A stretch of 64,000 nt of DNA from Cyanobacterium stanieri LEGE 03274 (GCF_015207825.1 NZ_JADEWC010000018.1:1-64000), one strand, 5' to 3'; shown: positions 26,401 through 36,879, counted from the first letter of the stretch. Made by a program: numbers and translations. The notes: generated from the letters alone by a model not told the origin.

Positions 26401-27528
26401 GTGGAAAACAAAAAACCTGATCATCTATTTATTTTTTTAGAAGTTTTTGCCCAAGAAGGGGGTATCCAATCCTATGTTAAGGATATGTTGAGGGCATACA
26501 AAAAGTTAAATTATCAAGGGCAAGTATTTGTCTTGCGTGATAAATACCCTGTGGATGATAATTTAGTGGGCGGTAATTTGAATTTTAAGGGTTTTGCCCA
26601 TGCTTCAACGATGATAGGCAGAATTAGGTTTATGGTTAGTTTTTTAACATTTTTGATCATAAATCGTCCTCAATGGGTTTTTTGTGGACATATTAAGTTA
26701 GGGGTAATTACTCGCTTATTTTGTGGTTTATTGAATATTCCCTATACAGTTTTAACCTATGGTAAAGAGGTATGGGATACTCTACCCCCTAAGCAAAGAC
26801 AAGTTTTAGTGGATGCTAACCAAATTTTAACCATTAGTCGTTATAGTTGCGATCGCATTTACCAATCCCATAAAATTGATCAAAATAAAATAGACATTCT
26901 CCCCTGCGTAGTCGATGCCGATAAATTTACCATTGCCCCGAAACCCATAGACTTGATCAAAAAATATAACCTAGAAAATAGTAAAGTATTATTAACCGTA
27001 GCCAGATTATGGTCAGGAGACATTTATAAAGGAGTAGATGTCACCATTAGGGCATTACCAACCATCTTAAAAACCCATCCTAATGTAAAATACTTAGTGG
27101 TAGGTAGAGGAGATGATCAACCCAGACTGAAAAAATTAACCCAACAATTGGGTATTGAAGATAAAGTCATCTTTGCTGGATTTATACCAACTCCCGAATT
27201 AGTAAACCATTACCAAGTCTGTGACGCTTATATTATGCCTTCCCAAGAAGGTTTTGGCATAGTTTACCTTGAGGGGATGAGTTGCGGGAAACCCGTATTA
27301 AGTGGCGATAGTGACGGTTCAGCAGATCCCTTACAGGATGGGCTTTTGGGGTGGTGCGTACCCCATCGAGATGTGGATGCGGTAGCCAGTGCCTGTATAG
27401 AGATTTTACAAGGAAATGACCACCGTTGTAATGGAGAATGGTTACGGGAAGAAACAGTTAAAAAATTTAGTTTACAAGTGTTAGATAACAGATTAAAAGA
27501 ATTAATAATTGACAAGGAATTATCATAA
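26401..27528 (+). CDS. Glycosyltransferase family 4 (GT-B)
   Basis: This is a retaining GT-B glycosyltransferase (375 aa, GTG start). The N-terminal acceptor domain includes EVFAQEGGIQSYVKDML. The C-terminal donor domain shows VARLWSGDIYKGVDVTIRALP, GFIPTPELVNHYQVCDAYIMPSQEGFGIVYLEGMSCGKPVL with the EGFGIVYLE E-x7-E motif, and GDSDGSADPLQDG. The substrate is not known; a sugar-nucleotide-dependent lipopolysaccharide or exopolysaccharide role is likely. It stands alone and is complete. Confidence 0.88.
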   Translation: MENKKPDHLFIFLEVFAQEGGIQSYVKDMLRAYKKLNYQGQVFVLRDKYPVDDNLVGGNLNFKGFAHASTMIGRIRFMVSFLTFLIINRPQWVFCGHIKLGVITRLFCGLLNIPYTVLTYGKEVWDTLPPKQRQVLVDANQILTISRYSCDRIYQSHKIDQNKIDILPCVVDADKFTIAPKPIDLIKKYNLENSKVLLTVARLWSGDIYKGVDVTIRALPTILKTHPNVKYLVVGRGDDQPRLKKLTQQLGIEDKVIFAGFIPTPELVNHYQVCDAYIMPSQEGFGIVYLEGMSCGKPVLSGDSDGSADPLQDGLLGWCVPHRDVDAVASACIEILQGNDHRCNGEWLREETVKKFSLQVLDNRLKELIIDKELS

Positions 27529-27551
27529 CCTCACTCTAATTTATTTATAAG

Positions 27552-27691
27552 GACATTGCTGATTTTGAGTATGAAACATTATTGAATTACAGTAAATGTA
27601 TAGTATTAAAACTATACTATTATTACTATTGCCCATTGCCCATTCCCTATTGCCAAACTCAACTAAAAATCATACCTTAATTCACCAACGC
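27552..27691 (+). mobile_element. Repeat family C, complete copy (140 bp)
   Basis: This copy begins GACATTGCTGATTTTGAG and ends CACCAACGCC. It is close to the copy at 22956-23088; the main difference is a duplicated TTGCCCA unit. It has no coding capacity and fills most of the gap between the glycosyltransferase and GH57 genes. A TCCAGCGCACCTTA motif follows it at the GH57 gene end. Confidence 0.75.
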
Positions 27692-27711
27692 CAAACAATA
27701 AATCAAAGAAT

Positions 27712-27723
27712 CCAGCGCACCTT
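27712..27723. repeat. CCAGCGCACCTT motif overlapping the GH57 stop codon
   Basis: This is the inverse of the TAAGGTGCGCTGG motif at 20937. Its last bases form part of the GH57 stop codon region (27722). Confidence 0.5.
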
Positions 27724-29188
27724 ATTGGATAATTTCTACTCCCCGTTGATATAACTGCTGAGCGTAATCCGTCCATGTGCCTTGCCCCCAATAACGAAAA
27801 CAGCTAGTTTGCAAGAGTAAATTATATAAAAGGGCTTCTTGATAATCTTGTCTTTTGGTAATGTCAGGATTTTCTTTTACCAAGCCATCATATTTTTGAT
27901 GAAATAAAGCACTTAATTGATTCATGGGTTGTAATACATTTTCATAACCCTTTACCCAGCTTAAATCATTAGTCCATGATGCACCCTCGGTATGGAATTG
28001 ATGATCATTTTTAGTTAAAAGTGCGATCGCACCTTCAACCCTTTCAGGAGTAACATTATCTTCCACCTCTTGCCATATCTTATGTTGCCCCACTGCCTGA
28101 CACACAGGAAAATCATCCTCAGACACCCCAGAAGCCTCCAACAACTCCAGATATTCAGTGCCATTTACCCCCACCACATCAGCATTTTTTATACCATACC
28201 AAAGGGGCGGAAAATCCCGAGGAAACTCATTCATCATTACCCCCCCATTTTCCCCATCCGCAATCTGCGTCACACAGGGAGGAATCATCATCCCATTAAC
28301 AGACACCTTGTCTTTCGTCCTCGCCTCATGGTAAGGTTGCATCTGCGCCACCAACTTAGTATCCGAACCCTGAGTTTTAATTAACGCCGTAATACTGATA
28401 ACCTCCCCCCGAGAATTTTTCGCCACCAAACGATTAGGGATATACTTATCATCATGGTGTAACCCTTGTCCGTCAATTCTTTCCACCGAGTCTTCTTGCA
28501 CCAACAACCAACGATAACCACATTCCTTAAGCGCCCTTACATACTCATATAAAGTATCAGGATGATTAGGTAAGTGCATCTCAGGAGGGGAAAAGCCTTT
28601 CACCCGTTTTAAAGCATCCGCCCCAAAAATAGCCATAAAATGATGTTGCCATGCCTGAATATGTAACTTAATATCAGGGATAGGAGTAGAAGGAATTACT
28701 CCATGGGACCACATTGTACCCAACCATTCTACATAGGGCTGATAATTGGAATCTACAGTAATTTTACGCAAATTATCTAAAACATCCTCCCGCCCCATCT
28801 GTTGCAACCCCCACAACAAATTGCCAGAATAATCCAACATAATACGTGGGCTACAACCATTGGACACCAATTCAGGAATAAAATCCCCCATGCGACTATA
28901 ACACCAAGCAAACACCGAGGCGTTATGATTATCTCCTTCCCCCTGATGCTCAAACATATATTGTAAATTACAAATTAACTCCCCATGAAGCCCTGCGGGA
29001 ATAGTAGGTTGGTGCATATGTAATGCACAGGCAAACAAGGCTTTTTTTTCGTCTAAATTAATATCGGTTTTGTCCAAAAAAACTGTATCTTGATGATTAA
29101 CTATTTTTTCTACTTCTACTTCTTTGCCCGACAGTGGGGGAATATCAATGGTAAGTTGTCTAAACTGTTGTGGGTTTGTAGCGGTCAT
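27722..29188 (-). CDS. GH57-family glycoside hydrolase-like protein
   Basis: This 488-aa cytoplasmic protein has the N-terminal ALHMHQPTIP pattern of GH57/GH38-type enzymes and further conserved blocks MGDFIPELVSNG, LDYSGNLLWGL, WLGTMWSHGVIPSTPI and GFSPPEMHLP, the latter carrying a candidate catalytic acid. It probably acts on alpha-glucans or a related polysaccharide, but the substrate is unknown and the family contains amylopullulanases, branching enzymes and uncharacterised proteins. It is complete. Whether it belongs with the glycogen genes near 59 kb cannot be told. Confidence 0.7.
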   Translation of the reverse strand: MTATNPQQFRQLTIDIPPLSGKEVEVEKIVNHQDTVFLDKTDINLDEKKALFACALHMHQPTIPAGLHGELICNLQYMFEHQGEGDNHNASVFAWCYSRMGDFIPELVSNGCSPRIMLDYSGNLLWGLQQMGREDVLDNLRKITVDSNYQPYVEWLGTMWSHGVIPSTPIPDIKLHIQAWQHHFMAIFGADALKRVKGFSPPEMHLPNHPDTLYEYVRALKECGYRWLLVQEDSVERIDGQGLHHDDKYIPNRLVAKNSRGEVISITALIKTQGSDTKLVAQMQPYHEARTKDKVSVNGMMIPPCVTQIADGENGGVMMNEFPRDFPPLWYGIKNADVVGVNGTEYLELLEASGVSEDDFPVCQAVGQHKIWQEVEDNVTPERVEGAIALLTKNDHQFHTEGASWTNDLSWVKGYENVLQPMNQLSALFHQKYDGLVKENPDITKRQDYQEALLYNLLLQTSCFRYWGQGTWTDYAQQLYQRGVEIIQ

Positions 29189-29392
29189 AATAATAGGAAT
29201 GGTTCTCCATGTGAACTATAGCCATCCTATCTTTTATTATCTACATCCTTTCCTTTTCCATGGAAATCTTAATTAAATTTTTATTTTACCCCCAAAAACT
29301 TTTCCTTAATTTATTATCTTAATGATGACAAAAATAAAATAATATGAGGAACAATAACACATAAAACAACAATTATTTTTAAACTAATATCC

Positions 29393-29938
29393 ATGGCCAA
29401 AATTATTTTAGTAACAGGGGGGGCTAGTAGTGGAAAAAGTGAATGGGCAGAATCCCTAGCTAAAAATCAAGATCAAAAAGTTATTTATATTGCCACTGCT
29501 CAACAAATACCATCGGATCAAGAATGGACACAAAAAATTAAAATTCATCAACAAAGAAGACCAAAATCATGGCAATGTTTAGAAGTTCCTTTTCAGTTGT
29601 CTAATGCTATTGATAAATGTGACAATCATAACTTAATATTAATTGACTCTTTGGGAACGTGGGTAGCTAATTTTATTGAAAAAGATGAGACTTTCTGGCA
29701 ACAACAAGTAGAACAATTACTAGATATTTTAGCTAATAGTAATAACCAAATTATTTTTGTGGCAGAAGAAACAGGATGGGGCATAATTCCCGCCTATGAA
29801 TTAGGGCGCTTATTTCGTAATCGTCTGGGTAGCCTAACCCGTGAAATAGGGCAACTTGCTGATGAGGTATTTTTGGTAATAGGAGGTTATGCGGTGGATA
29901 TTAGTAAAATTGGAGTAAGTCTTGATAGTAAACCCTAA
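29393..29938 (+). CDS. cobU: Adenosylcobinamide kinase / guanylyltransferase
   Basis: CobU (CobP) phosphorylates adenosylcobinamide and transfers GMP to it in the nucleotide-loop assembly of cobalamin (181 aa). Visible features are the P-loop VTGGASSGKSEWAE near residues 6-19, the VIYIATA strand, the H-x-x-R-P region around HQQRRPKSW and LIDSLGTWV. No other cobalamin gene and no cobalamin riboswitch is visible nearby. It is complete. Confidence 0.9.
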   Translation: MAKIILVTGGASSGKSEWAESLAKNQDQKVIYIATAQQIPSDQEWTQKIKIHQQRRPKSWQCLEVPFQLSNAIDKCDNHNLILIDSLGTWVANFIEKDETFWQQQVEQLLDILANSNNQIIFVAEETGWGIIPAYELGRLFRNRLGSLTREIGQLADEVFLVIGGYAVDISKIGVSLDSKP

Positions 29939-30310
29939 AAGTTGAGACTTCAAAGTATTATTACCATTGCCCATCTCAAATGAGAAATAATATTTCAAAT
30001 CACCAGCCTCAGATATTGTTGCGTCGAAATGAAGTGAGGTTGAGATTCTGAGAATAATTGATTATCATGGTAAATGAATTAGCTATCGTGTTGGTGACTG
30101 CTTATCAAGTTTTTTGATCTATAACTTGAAAAATTTGGATACTGATTGAGTTCTAGTTGCAGTAAACCGAGCATGTACTCGGAAACGAATACAGAAACAT
30201 TGGTTTCCCCCTGGTAATCCAGGTCATAAACTGAAGTAAAACGGCACGATGGTTAATTTTTTTTAACTATACTGTACTTAAATATATTTACGTACGGAGA
30301 AAAGGGAGTA
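29939..30310. other. 372-bp gap with hairpin-rich segment
   Basis: There is no ORF of note. A more GC-balanced stretch at 30165-30225 can fold as CCGAG-loop-CTCGG (30167-30182), GGAAAC...GTTTCC (30181-30208) and CCTGG-TAAT-CCAGG (30210-30223). The GG at 30181-30182 is shared by the first two stems, so those two cannot form in full together. An AT-rich promoter-like segment (TTTTTTAACTATACT) follows about 40 bases before the oxoprolinase start. This could be a small RNA or 5' leader; nothing matches a riboswitch I know. The left edge (29960-30010) resembles a decayed family C repeat. Confidence 0.4.
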
Positions 30311-33300
30311 GTGAAAAATAATCAGTGGCAATTTTGGATTGATAGAGGTGGTACTTTTACTGATGTAGTTGCTTTAAATCCAGAAAAAAAGCTCATCACC
30401 CATAAGTTATTGTCAGAAAATCCTAGTCAATATACTGATGCTGCCGTGGAAGGTATCAGAGTTTTGATGAATATTCCCCAAGGGCAACCCATACCCCTCG
30501 AAGATATAGAGGTAGTAAAAATGGGGACAACGGTAGCCACTAATGCCCTATTGGAAAGAAAAGGGGAAAGAGTGGTTTTGGTTACTAATGAGGGTTTTCG
30601 AGATGCTTTGCGCATTGGTTATCAACATCGTCCTAATATTTTCGCGCGTGAAATTGTTTTGCCTTCCATGGTATATGAGCAGATAATCGAAGTTTCTGCC
30701 CGTTATAGCGCCCATGGTGAGGAGTTAAGCCCCATTGATGAGAAAAAAGTTATTCAAGATCTACAACGGGTATATGACTTAGGAATCAAGTGTTGTGCCG
30801 TTGTTTTGCTCCATGGTTATCGCTATACAGACCATGAAAAAAGCCTGGGGGCGATCGCCCATAACCTAGGATTTACACAGATTTCCCTTTCCCATGAAGT
30901 TAGCCCCCTGATGAAATTAGTTAGTAGAGGGGATACTACCGTCGTCGATGCCTACTTATCCCCCATCTTACGCCGTTACGTAGAGCAAGTACAACAGGAG
31001 ATGGTAACCCGAGGACAAAAAGACACCTTACCCAAACTGATGTTCATGCAGTCCAATGGGGGGTTAGTCACCGCATCCCAATTTCAAGGCAAAGATAGCA
31101 TCTTATCCGGCCCTGCGGGGGGCATTGTGGGCGCAGTGAAAACCTGTCAACAAGCAGGAATTAACAAAATTGTCACCTTCGACATGGGAGGTACTTCCAC
31201 CGATGTAGCCCACTTTAACGGCGAATACGAGCGCACCTTAAACACCGAAATTGCAGGGATAAGGCTACGCACTCCCATGATGTCCATCGACACTGTCGCC
31301 GCAGGGGGAGGCTCTATTTGCACCTTTGACGGTTTAAATTATCGAGTCGGGCCAGAATCGGCGGGAGCAAATCCAGGGCCTGCTTGTTATGGCAAGGGAG
31401 GAGATTTAACTATAACCGATTGTAATTTATTTTTAGGTAAAATACAAGCCCAATTTTTTCCACAAATTTTTGGCAATGATGGTAAATCCCCCTTAGATAT
31501 AGAAGTAGTTAAACAAAAGTTTATTGACCTTCAAAATCAATTAGATAATCCTATTCCCTCCGAAGAAATTGCCTCGGGATTCCTACAAATAGCAGTAGAA
31601 AAAATGGCGATCGCCCTTAAGAAAGTTTCCTTACAAAAAGGTTACAATATCAGCGAATATACCCTCTGTTGTTTTGGTGGTGCAGGAGGACAACACGCTT
31701 GTTTAATCGCCGAATCATTAGGTATCAAAACCATTATTATTCATCCCCTCGCTGGAGTCTTATCCGCCTATGGTATTGGCTTAGCAGATATTCGCATCAT
31801 CAAAGAAAAAAGCCAAGAAAAAATCTTCACCCCCACCCTCATCACAACATTAAACCAAGACTTTGAGCAACTAAAACAAGAAACCCTCGTCGAATTATCC
31901 CAGCAAGTAAACAAAATTGAACAAAAAAAAATTACCTATAAACAAAAAATATATCTCAAATATCAAGGCACAGATTCACCCCTCGAAATAGATTATAAAA
32001 ACTACTCAGAAATCATCCAACAATTTAACCAAGCCCACAAAAAACTTTATGGCTTTATTCTCGAAAATAAACCCCTTATTGTCGAACAAATTTCCCTCGA
32101 ATTAATAAACCCTACCTATGAAGATACATTCCCCGAAATAGAACAAAAAACAGTAAAACAATTAACCCCCATTACCCATGTACAACTTTATAGCAAAAAT
32201 CAATGGCATAATACCCCCGTTTTCCAACGGCAAGAAATACCCAAAAATCAACCCATAACAGGCCCAGCATTAATCATCGAATCCACAGGCACAAACGTTA
32301 TCGAATTAGGTTGGCAAGGGGAAATTAGCACCGATAATAATTTAATGATTACAGCCGTTGATAACCAATTAGAAAATTATGACATACCTTCCCAGAAAAA
32401 AATAGTTGAAAAAGACTTAATATTACTAGAAATTTTTAACAATCTATTTCGTTTTATTGCCGAAGAAATGGGCATTACCTTACAAAAAACTAGCTATTCT
32501 GTTAACATCAAAGAAAGGCTCGATTTTTCCTGTGCAATTTTTGACCAAAAAGGGCAATTAGTAGCCAACGCTCCCCATATTCCCGTGCATCTTGGCTCTA
32601 TGGGAGAAACAGTAAAAGCCTTGATTAATAGTAAAGGAAATCAACTAAGAAAAGGCGATGTTTATATTACTAATAATCCCTATAATGGAGGAACTCATTT
32701 ACCCGATATTACCGCCATCACTCCCATATTTATTAACTCAGAAAAACCGGACTTTTTTGTAGCTTCTAGGGGACACCATAGCGACATCGGGGGAATAACT
32801 CCAGGTTCCATGCCTCCCATGAGTAAAACCATCGAAGAAGAAGGCATTTTAATCGATAATTTCTGTTTAGTAGAAGCAGGAAAATTAAGAGAAAAAGAAC
32901 TACGGGAATTACTAACAAACCATCCCTATCCTGTACGTAATTATCAGCAAAATGTAGCCGATTTACAAGCACAAATTGCCGCCAATGAAAAGGGCTTACA
33001 AGAGTTAACAAAACTAGCTGACTATTACGGCTTAGAAACCGTCAAACAATATATGGACTTTGCCCAAGAGAATGCCGAGGAATGCGTGAAAGATGCCATT
33101 AAATTACTAAAAGATGGTCGATTTACCAGCCACTTGGATAATGGTGCTAAAATTAGCGTGACAGTAACCATTAATGACAAAAAAGATCAGGCTACTATCG
33201 ATTTTACAGGCACATCAGCGCCCCAGGACAACAATTTTAACGCTCCCATGTCTGTATGCAAGGCAGTAGTTTTATACGTATTTCGTACCCTCGTAGATAA

Positions 33301-33949
33301 AGATATTCCCCTCAATGCAGGATGTCTCAAACCCCTCGAAATTATTATTCCCCCCGACTGCTTCCTAAACCCTCAATATCCTTGCGCCGTGGTAGCAGGA
33401 AACGTGGAAACCTCCCAACAAATAACCAATTGTCTGTACGCTGCTTTGGGTATCATGGCAAACTCCCAAGGTACGATGAATAATTTTACTTTTGGTAATG
33501 AAAAATATCAATACTATGAAACCATCTGCGGAGGTTCGGGGGCGGGGTATAATTACCATGGTACAGATGCTATTCAAACCCACATGACTAACTCCAGATT
33601 AACAGATCCCGAGGTGTTAGAGTGGCGTTTTCCCGTGCGCCTAGATTCCTTTTCCATTCGCAAGGGTAGCGGTGGTAAAGGAGACTTTCGAGGAGGTGAT
33701 GGGGTAATCCGTCAAATTCGCTTCTTAGAATCTATGACGGCGGGTATTTTATCGAGCCATCGTTTAATACCTCCATCGGGTTTAAATGGCGGTGGTAAGG
33801 GTATGGTGGGTAAAAATTATCTCATCAGGGAAAGTGGTAAAGTTGAAACCCTAGGTGCAACAGCAGAAGTGCAAATGAATGTTAATGATATATTTGTCAT
33901 TGAAACGCCAGGAGGGGGAGGAATCAATAAGTTACATACCACCTCATAA
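30311..33949 (+). CDS. 5-Oxoprolinase (hydantoinase A/B fusion)
   Basis: This is a single-chain ATP-dependent 5-oxoprolinase (1212 aa, GTG start) that opens pyroglutamate to glutamate. The HyuA half (about 1-690) starts [13 protein letters not shown] and includes [16 protein letters not shown] and [11 protein letters not shown], the actin-like ATP fold. The HyuB half (about 695-1212) starts [39 protein letters not shown] and includes [13 protein letters not shown]-like and [10 protein letters not shown] blocks. The ends match full-length eukaryote-like OplAH. It stands alone, with a possible regulatory leader upstream. Confidence 0.93.
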   Translation: MKNNQWQFWIDRGGTFTDVVALNPEKKLITHKLLSENPSQYTDAAVEGIRVLMNIPQGQPIPLEDIEVVKMGTTVATNALLERKGERVVLVTNEGFRDALRIGYQHRPNIFAREIVLPSMVYEQIIEVSARYSAHGEELSPIDEKKVIQDLQRVYDLGIKCCAVVLLHGYRYTDHEKSLGAIAHNLGFTQISLSHEVSPLMKLVSRGDTTVVDAYLSPILRRYVEQVQQEMVTRGQKDTLPKLMFMQSNGGLVTASQFQGKDSILSGPAGGIVGAVKTCQQAGINKIVTFDMGGTSTDVAHFNGEYERTLNTEIAGIRLRTPMMSIDTVAAGGGSICTFDGLNYRVGPESAGANPGPACYGKGGDLTITDCNLFLGKIQAQFFPQIFGNDGKSPLDIEVVKQKFIDLQNQLDNPIPSEEIASGFLQIAVEKMAIALKKVSLQKGYNISEYTLCCFGGAGGQHACLIAESLGIKTIIIHPLAGVLSAYGIGLADIRIIKEKSQEKIFTPTLITTLNQDFEQLKQETLVELSQQVNKIEQKKITYKQKIYLKYQGTDSPLEIDYKNYSEIIQQFNQAHKKLYGFILENKPLIVEQISLELINPTYEDTFPEIEQKTVKQLTPITHVQLYSKNQWHNTPVFQRQEIPKNQPITGPALIIESTGTNVIELGWQGEISTDNNLMITAVDNQLENYDIPSQKKIVEKDLILLEIFNNLFRFIAEEMGITLQKTSYSVNIKERLDFSCAIFDQKGQLVANAPHIPVHLGSMGETVKALINSKGNQLRKGDVYITNNPYNGGTHLPDITAITPIFINSEKPDFFVASRGHHSDIGGITPGSMPPMSKTIEEEGILIDNFCLVEAGKLREKELRELLTNHPYPVRNYQQNVADLQAQIAANEKGLQELTKLADYYGLETVKQYMDFAQENAEECVKDAIKLLKDGRFTSHLDNGAKISVTVTINDKKDQATIDFTGTSAPQDNNFNAPMSVCKAVVLYVFRTLVDKDIPLNAGCLKPLEIIIPPDCFLNPQYPCAVVAGNVETSQQITNCLYAALGIMANSQGTMNNFTFGNEKYQYYETICGGSGAGYNYHGTDAIQTHMTNSRLTDPEVLEWRFPVRLDSFSIRKGSGGKGDFRGGDGVIRQIRFLESMTAGILSSHRLIPPSGLNGGGKGMVGKNYLIRESGKVETLGATAEVQMNVNDIFVIETPGGGGINKLHTTS

Positions 33950-33974
33950 TGAATTTCAAATTATACTCAGTTGC

Positions 33975-34030
33975 CCCACCGTGTAATACATTACACGGCC
34001 AACGGTAGTTCGTTCAATAAATTGAACTTA
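33975..34030 (-). repeat. Fragment of family A repeat
   Basis: CCACCGTGTAATACATTACACGG is followed by CCAACGGTAGTTCGTTCAATAAATTGAAC, matching the interior of the long repeat at 48847-49014. The terminal inverted repeats are absent. It lies just downstream of the oxoprolinase gene. Confidence 0.65.
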
Positions 34031-34071
34031 TTGTACCTTTACTGCCTATCCCCCTTACTCCTTATCTCCAA

Positions 34072-34132
34072 GCCATTGCCCATTCCCTATTGCCAAACTA
34101 AACTAAAAATCATATCTTAATTCACCAACGCC
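34072..34132 (+). repeat. Repeat family C, partial copy at a gene end
   Basis: GCCATTGCCCATTCCCTATTGCC...AATCATATCTTAATTCACCAACGCC matches the right half of the family C copies. Its right end abuts the stop codon of the minus-strand YrdC-like gene (34132). Confidence 0.65.
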
Positions 34133-34767
34133 TATTTGCGTAAATGGGATGGCAACTCAATATGGGGCAGAATTAGGCGTAATTCATCATAAGCAATCAA
34201 GCCAAAATTCATGATGGTGGGCAGAGGTAAATGACAATCAATTAAAGTAGTTCGGATGCGCTCCTTTGAGTCACCGCCATCAATAATTAATGATACATCA
34301 TCACCAAATAACTGTTGAGCAACTTTCGCATTATTTGCCCTAAAGTCTTCCCCAAAACTAGCTGTACCTGCAACCACGGGAAAAGAGCATTTTTCCACTA
34401 ACTGATAAATGAAATCATCGGGGCAAGACACAAAAATAGTATTATGCCCTGCGGTAACAATATCAGAAAGATTATTGCGATGGGGAACAATAATACTAAT
34501 GGGATAAGGAAATTGATTTACTAAAACTTGAGCATCTTTTTCCAATGAAGCATATTCAGGTAATTTCTGCTGATTAGATAGTAATGTCAGGGGTTTACGG
34601 GGATTCCATCTTTTCAGCTCATGAATTTTGTTACAGGCATCGGAGTTTAAACCGTTAGCTAGAAGCAGATACACCATGTCAGTGTGTAAGGCTACTATTT
34701 TTCCCCTGTCGAGGTAGTCAATAATTTTGGGAATAATATTGATCGATTTTGGCTGAATTTGACTCAT
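34132..34767 (-). CDS. Divergent YrdC/TsaC-domain protein
   Basis: This 211-aa protein (start at 34767, MSQIQPKSI; a start at 34821 adds 18 poorly conserved residues) has the YrdC fold seen in L-threonylcarbamoyladenylate synthases. Matching elements are IIDYLDRGKIVALHTDMVYLLLANG, KRWNPRKPLTLL and FPYPISIIVP. The motifs are altered: the usual P-T-D-T-x-Y-G is H-T-D-M-x-Y-L, and the S-A-N-x-S-G segment is TASFGED. It is therefore probably a paralog with a changed or lost activity, and a canonical tsaC should exist elsewhere. Confidence 0.7.
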   Translation of the reverse strand: MSQIQPKSINIIPKIIDYLDRGKIVALHTDMVYLLLANGLNSDACNKIHELKRWNPRKPLTLLSNQQKLPEYASLEKDAQVLVNQFPYPISIIVPHRNNLSDIVTAGHNTIFVSCPDDFIYQLVEKCSFPVVAGTASFGEDFRANNAKVAQQLFGDDVSLIIDGGDSKERIRTTLIDCHLPLPTIMNFGLIAYDELRLILPHIELPSHLRK

Positions 34768-34860
34768 ATTATAAATGCAAGATATTTCTGTTACATATTT
34801 TACATTATGTATATTTTGCATTATGTGATTTATGCATCAAGGAGATTTTTTAATTGCATC

Positions 34861-35535
34861 CTAGAATAACAAGAATGCTGGAGGAGGTGTCCAAAGGGCG
34901 ATTTCAAATAAATCTCTTGCCCCTGTCATTCCTTGCCCAATGAATAAGAGTAGGGCAATACAGTTAACGATGATGTGAATATTACGCCATCGGTTGGTTT
35001 TATCTCGATAAATATCATTGATAATGGCGACGGAGAAAATCATTAAAAGGGCAACGGTGATTCCGTAATAATAATGGGAAATATACCATTCATTTGTCCT
35101 GCGAAAAATGCCTTCTTGGCAACCTAAAATAACTATTGCCATACCGCTAAGGGTGGCGAAAATACCCCGCCATAGTTTTGTTTGGGCAAAGTAGAGGAGG
35201 ATATAAGTGGCGATCGCCCCTAGAAACATCAATAAAATAAAAATAAACTGAAAAGTATCCGTTTCCCAAAGACGATTTTCGATAATATTTTTCGCCATCA
35301 AAGGACGAAACAAACCCACAAGGGTAACCACCACCACGGCAGTAGCTAAGATTTTACCTATCTGCACATGGTTTTTACCCACAGAGGGAGAAATGGCACT
35401 TTTATTCCCTGATTTGACTGCCAATCTTCTTTGACGGGTTTCCCATGCAAAATAAGATACAATACCGATGAGAGGAAACACCCCAAGCACCGCCAAAATT
35501 GGATGTATGATGATCAAGAATTGCTCAGTATTCAT
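34861..35535 (-). CDS. DUF4079 family membrane protein
   Basis: This is a cyanobacterial membrane protein of the DUF4079 family (224 aa from the ATG at 35535; a longer 242-aa form starting at 35589 adds an unconserved stretch). Six hydrophobic segments are visible; the first (IIIHPILAVLGVFPLIGIVSY) and a His in HYYYGIT are typical. The family resembles cytochrome b561/ferric reductase-like four-helix proteins, but no haem ligand pattern is certain. Function unknown. It is divergent from dus. Confidence 0.75.
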   Translation of the reverse strand: MNTEQFLIIIHPILAVLGVFPLIGIVSYFAWETRQRRLAVKSGNKSAISPSVGKNHVQIGKILATAVVVVTLVGLFRPLMAKNIIENRLWETDTFQFIFILLMFLGAIATYILLYFAQTKLWRGIFATLSGMAIVILGCQEGIFRRTNEWYISHYYYGITVALLMIFSVAIINDIYRDKTNRWRNIHIIVNCIALLLFIGQGMTGARDLFEIALWTPPPAFLLF

Positions 35536-35710
35536 AGTAAAAATTAATAATAGAACAAAAAACCTATTGGGAAGAATATTGCTAGGCACTAAATAAAATG
35601 CTCCTCACAAAAAATTGTGGACATCCATACAAAGCCATGATAACCCATACTACTTTAGTCGCCCTTAATTGCTCATTCGTTCAAATTTACCCCATGCACC
35701 CTTGCCAGAT

Positions 35711-36721
35711 ATGATAATTCCTTCCACCCTTGCCCAAAAATTAGCAACCCCCCTAAAAATTGCCTCTGTCACCATTAATAGCCGTGTTTTACAGTCTCCC
35801 TTGTCGGGAGTGACAGATTTGGTATTTCGCCGTTTAGTCAGGCGTTATGCCCCCGAATCCATGACCTATACAGAAATGGTTAACGCCACGGAATTAAGTC
35901 AGATGAAAAAATTACCTCGTTTGATGGATATTGCCCCCGATGAGCAACCGATTAGTATTCAATTATTCGATTGTCGTCCCGATTTTATGGCTCAGGCTGC
36001 CATTAAGGCAGTGAAGGAAGGCGCGCAAACGGTGGATATAAATATGGGTTGCCCTGTAAATAAAATTACCAAACGGGGGGGAGGTTCTAAATTATTAAGA
36101 GAACCTGAAGTGGCGATCGCCCTTGTGCAAGAAGTAAAAAGGGCGGTGGATGTACCTGTAACGGTTAAAACCCGCTTAGGCTGGAATGATCAGGAAATCA
36201 ATATTATCGAATTTGCCCAACGAATGGAGGAAGCAGGGGCAGATATGATTACCATTCACGGACGCACCCGAGAGCAAGGTTACACGGGTAAGGCGCGCTG
36301 GGAATTTATTGCGGAGGTGAAAAAACGGTTAACCATTCCCGTCATTGCCAATGGAGATATATTTTCCCTCGAAGATGCCTTGCGTTGTTTGCAAGTCACC
36401 CAAGCCGATGGGGTGATGTGTTCCCGTGGTACTTTAGGTTATCCTTTTTTGGTGGGAGAAATTGATTATTTTTTGAAAACAGGAGAAATGCCCACCTATC
36501 CCACTATCAATCAACGCCTAGAATGTGCCAAGGAGCATTTACAGGGGTTATGGGAATATAAAGGTTATCGGGGTATTTTGCAATCCCGTAAACATCTAGC
36601 TTGGTATTGTAAGGGTTTTGAAGGGGCATCGGAATTGAGGGATAAATGTTCCCGCATTGAATCTGTGGAGGAGGGTTTTGATTTGTTAGATAGTGCGAAA
36701 CAATTGACAATTGATAATTAA
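35711..36721 (+). CDS. dus: tRNA-dihydrouridine synthase
   Basis: This is an FMN-dependent Dus (336 aa from the ATG at 35711, MIIPSTLAQK; a TTG at 35669 gives 14 more residues). It reduces uridines in tRNA D-loops. SPLSGVTDLVFRRL, the catalytic-cysteine segment INMGCPVNKI, VKTRLGWND, TIHGRTREQGYTGKA and IANGDIFSLEDA are all present. It is complete. The last codons overlap a CAATTG-type repeat, and TAACCTGAGTTCGGG begins at the stop codon, which is the end of the larger repeat module. Confidence 0.92.
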   Translation: MIIPSTLAQKLATPLKIASVTINSRVLQSPLSGVTDLVFRRLVRRYAPESMTYTEMVNATELSQMKKLPRLMDIAPDEQPISIQLFDCRPDFMAQAAIKAVKEGAQTVDINMGCPVNKITKRGGGSKLLREPEVAIALVQEVKRAVDVPVTVKTRLGWNDQEINIIEFAQRMEEAGADMITIHGRTREQGYTGKARWEFIAEVKKRLTIPVIANGDIFSLEDALRCLQVTQADGVMCSRGTLGYPFLVGEIDYFLKTGEMPTYPTINQRLECAKEHLQGLWEYKGYRGILQSRKHLAWYCKGFEGASELRDKCSRIESVEEGFDLLDSAKQLTIDN

Positions 36722-36755
36722 CCTGAGTTCGGGATAACATTTTCTAGTTAAGGCA
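36719..36755. repeat. End of the ~330-bp repeat module, next to dus
   Basis: TAACCTGAGTTCGGGATAAC matches the outer terminus seen at 48767 and 56186-56206. The rest of the gap holds GGGAATAGGCAATGG and CAATTGTCCATTG repeats (36756-36783, 36848-36879), but no clear second end. Confidence 0.5.
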
Positions 36756-36847
36756 GGCAATAGGGAATAGGCAATGGGCAATAGTGAAGTAAATATTTTT
36801 CACTATTTCTAGGTATTATTTAGCAAACTGAGATAGTAAAACCTTGT

Positions 36848-36879
36848 AATTGTCAATTGTCCATTGTCAATTGTCCATT
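36848..36879. repeat. CAATTGTCCATTG-type intergenic repeat
   Basis: The tract holds TGTCAATTGTCCATTG and a second copy of the unit. It belongs to the same family as 2803, 4952 and 38744. Confidence 0.6.

Noticed and set aside
30165-30225. Possible cobalamin riboswitch near cobU
   Set aside because: The segment lies downstream of cobU, and I see no B12-box-like sequence; oxoprolinase is not a cobalamin gene.
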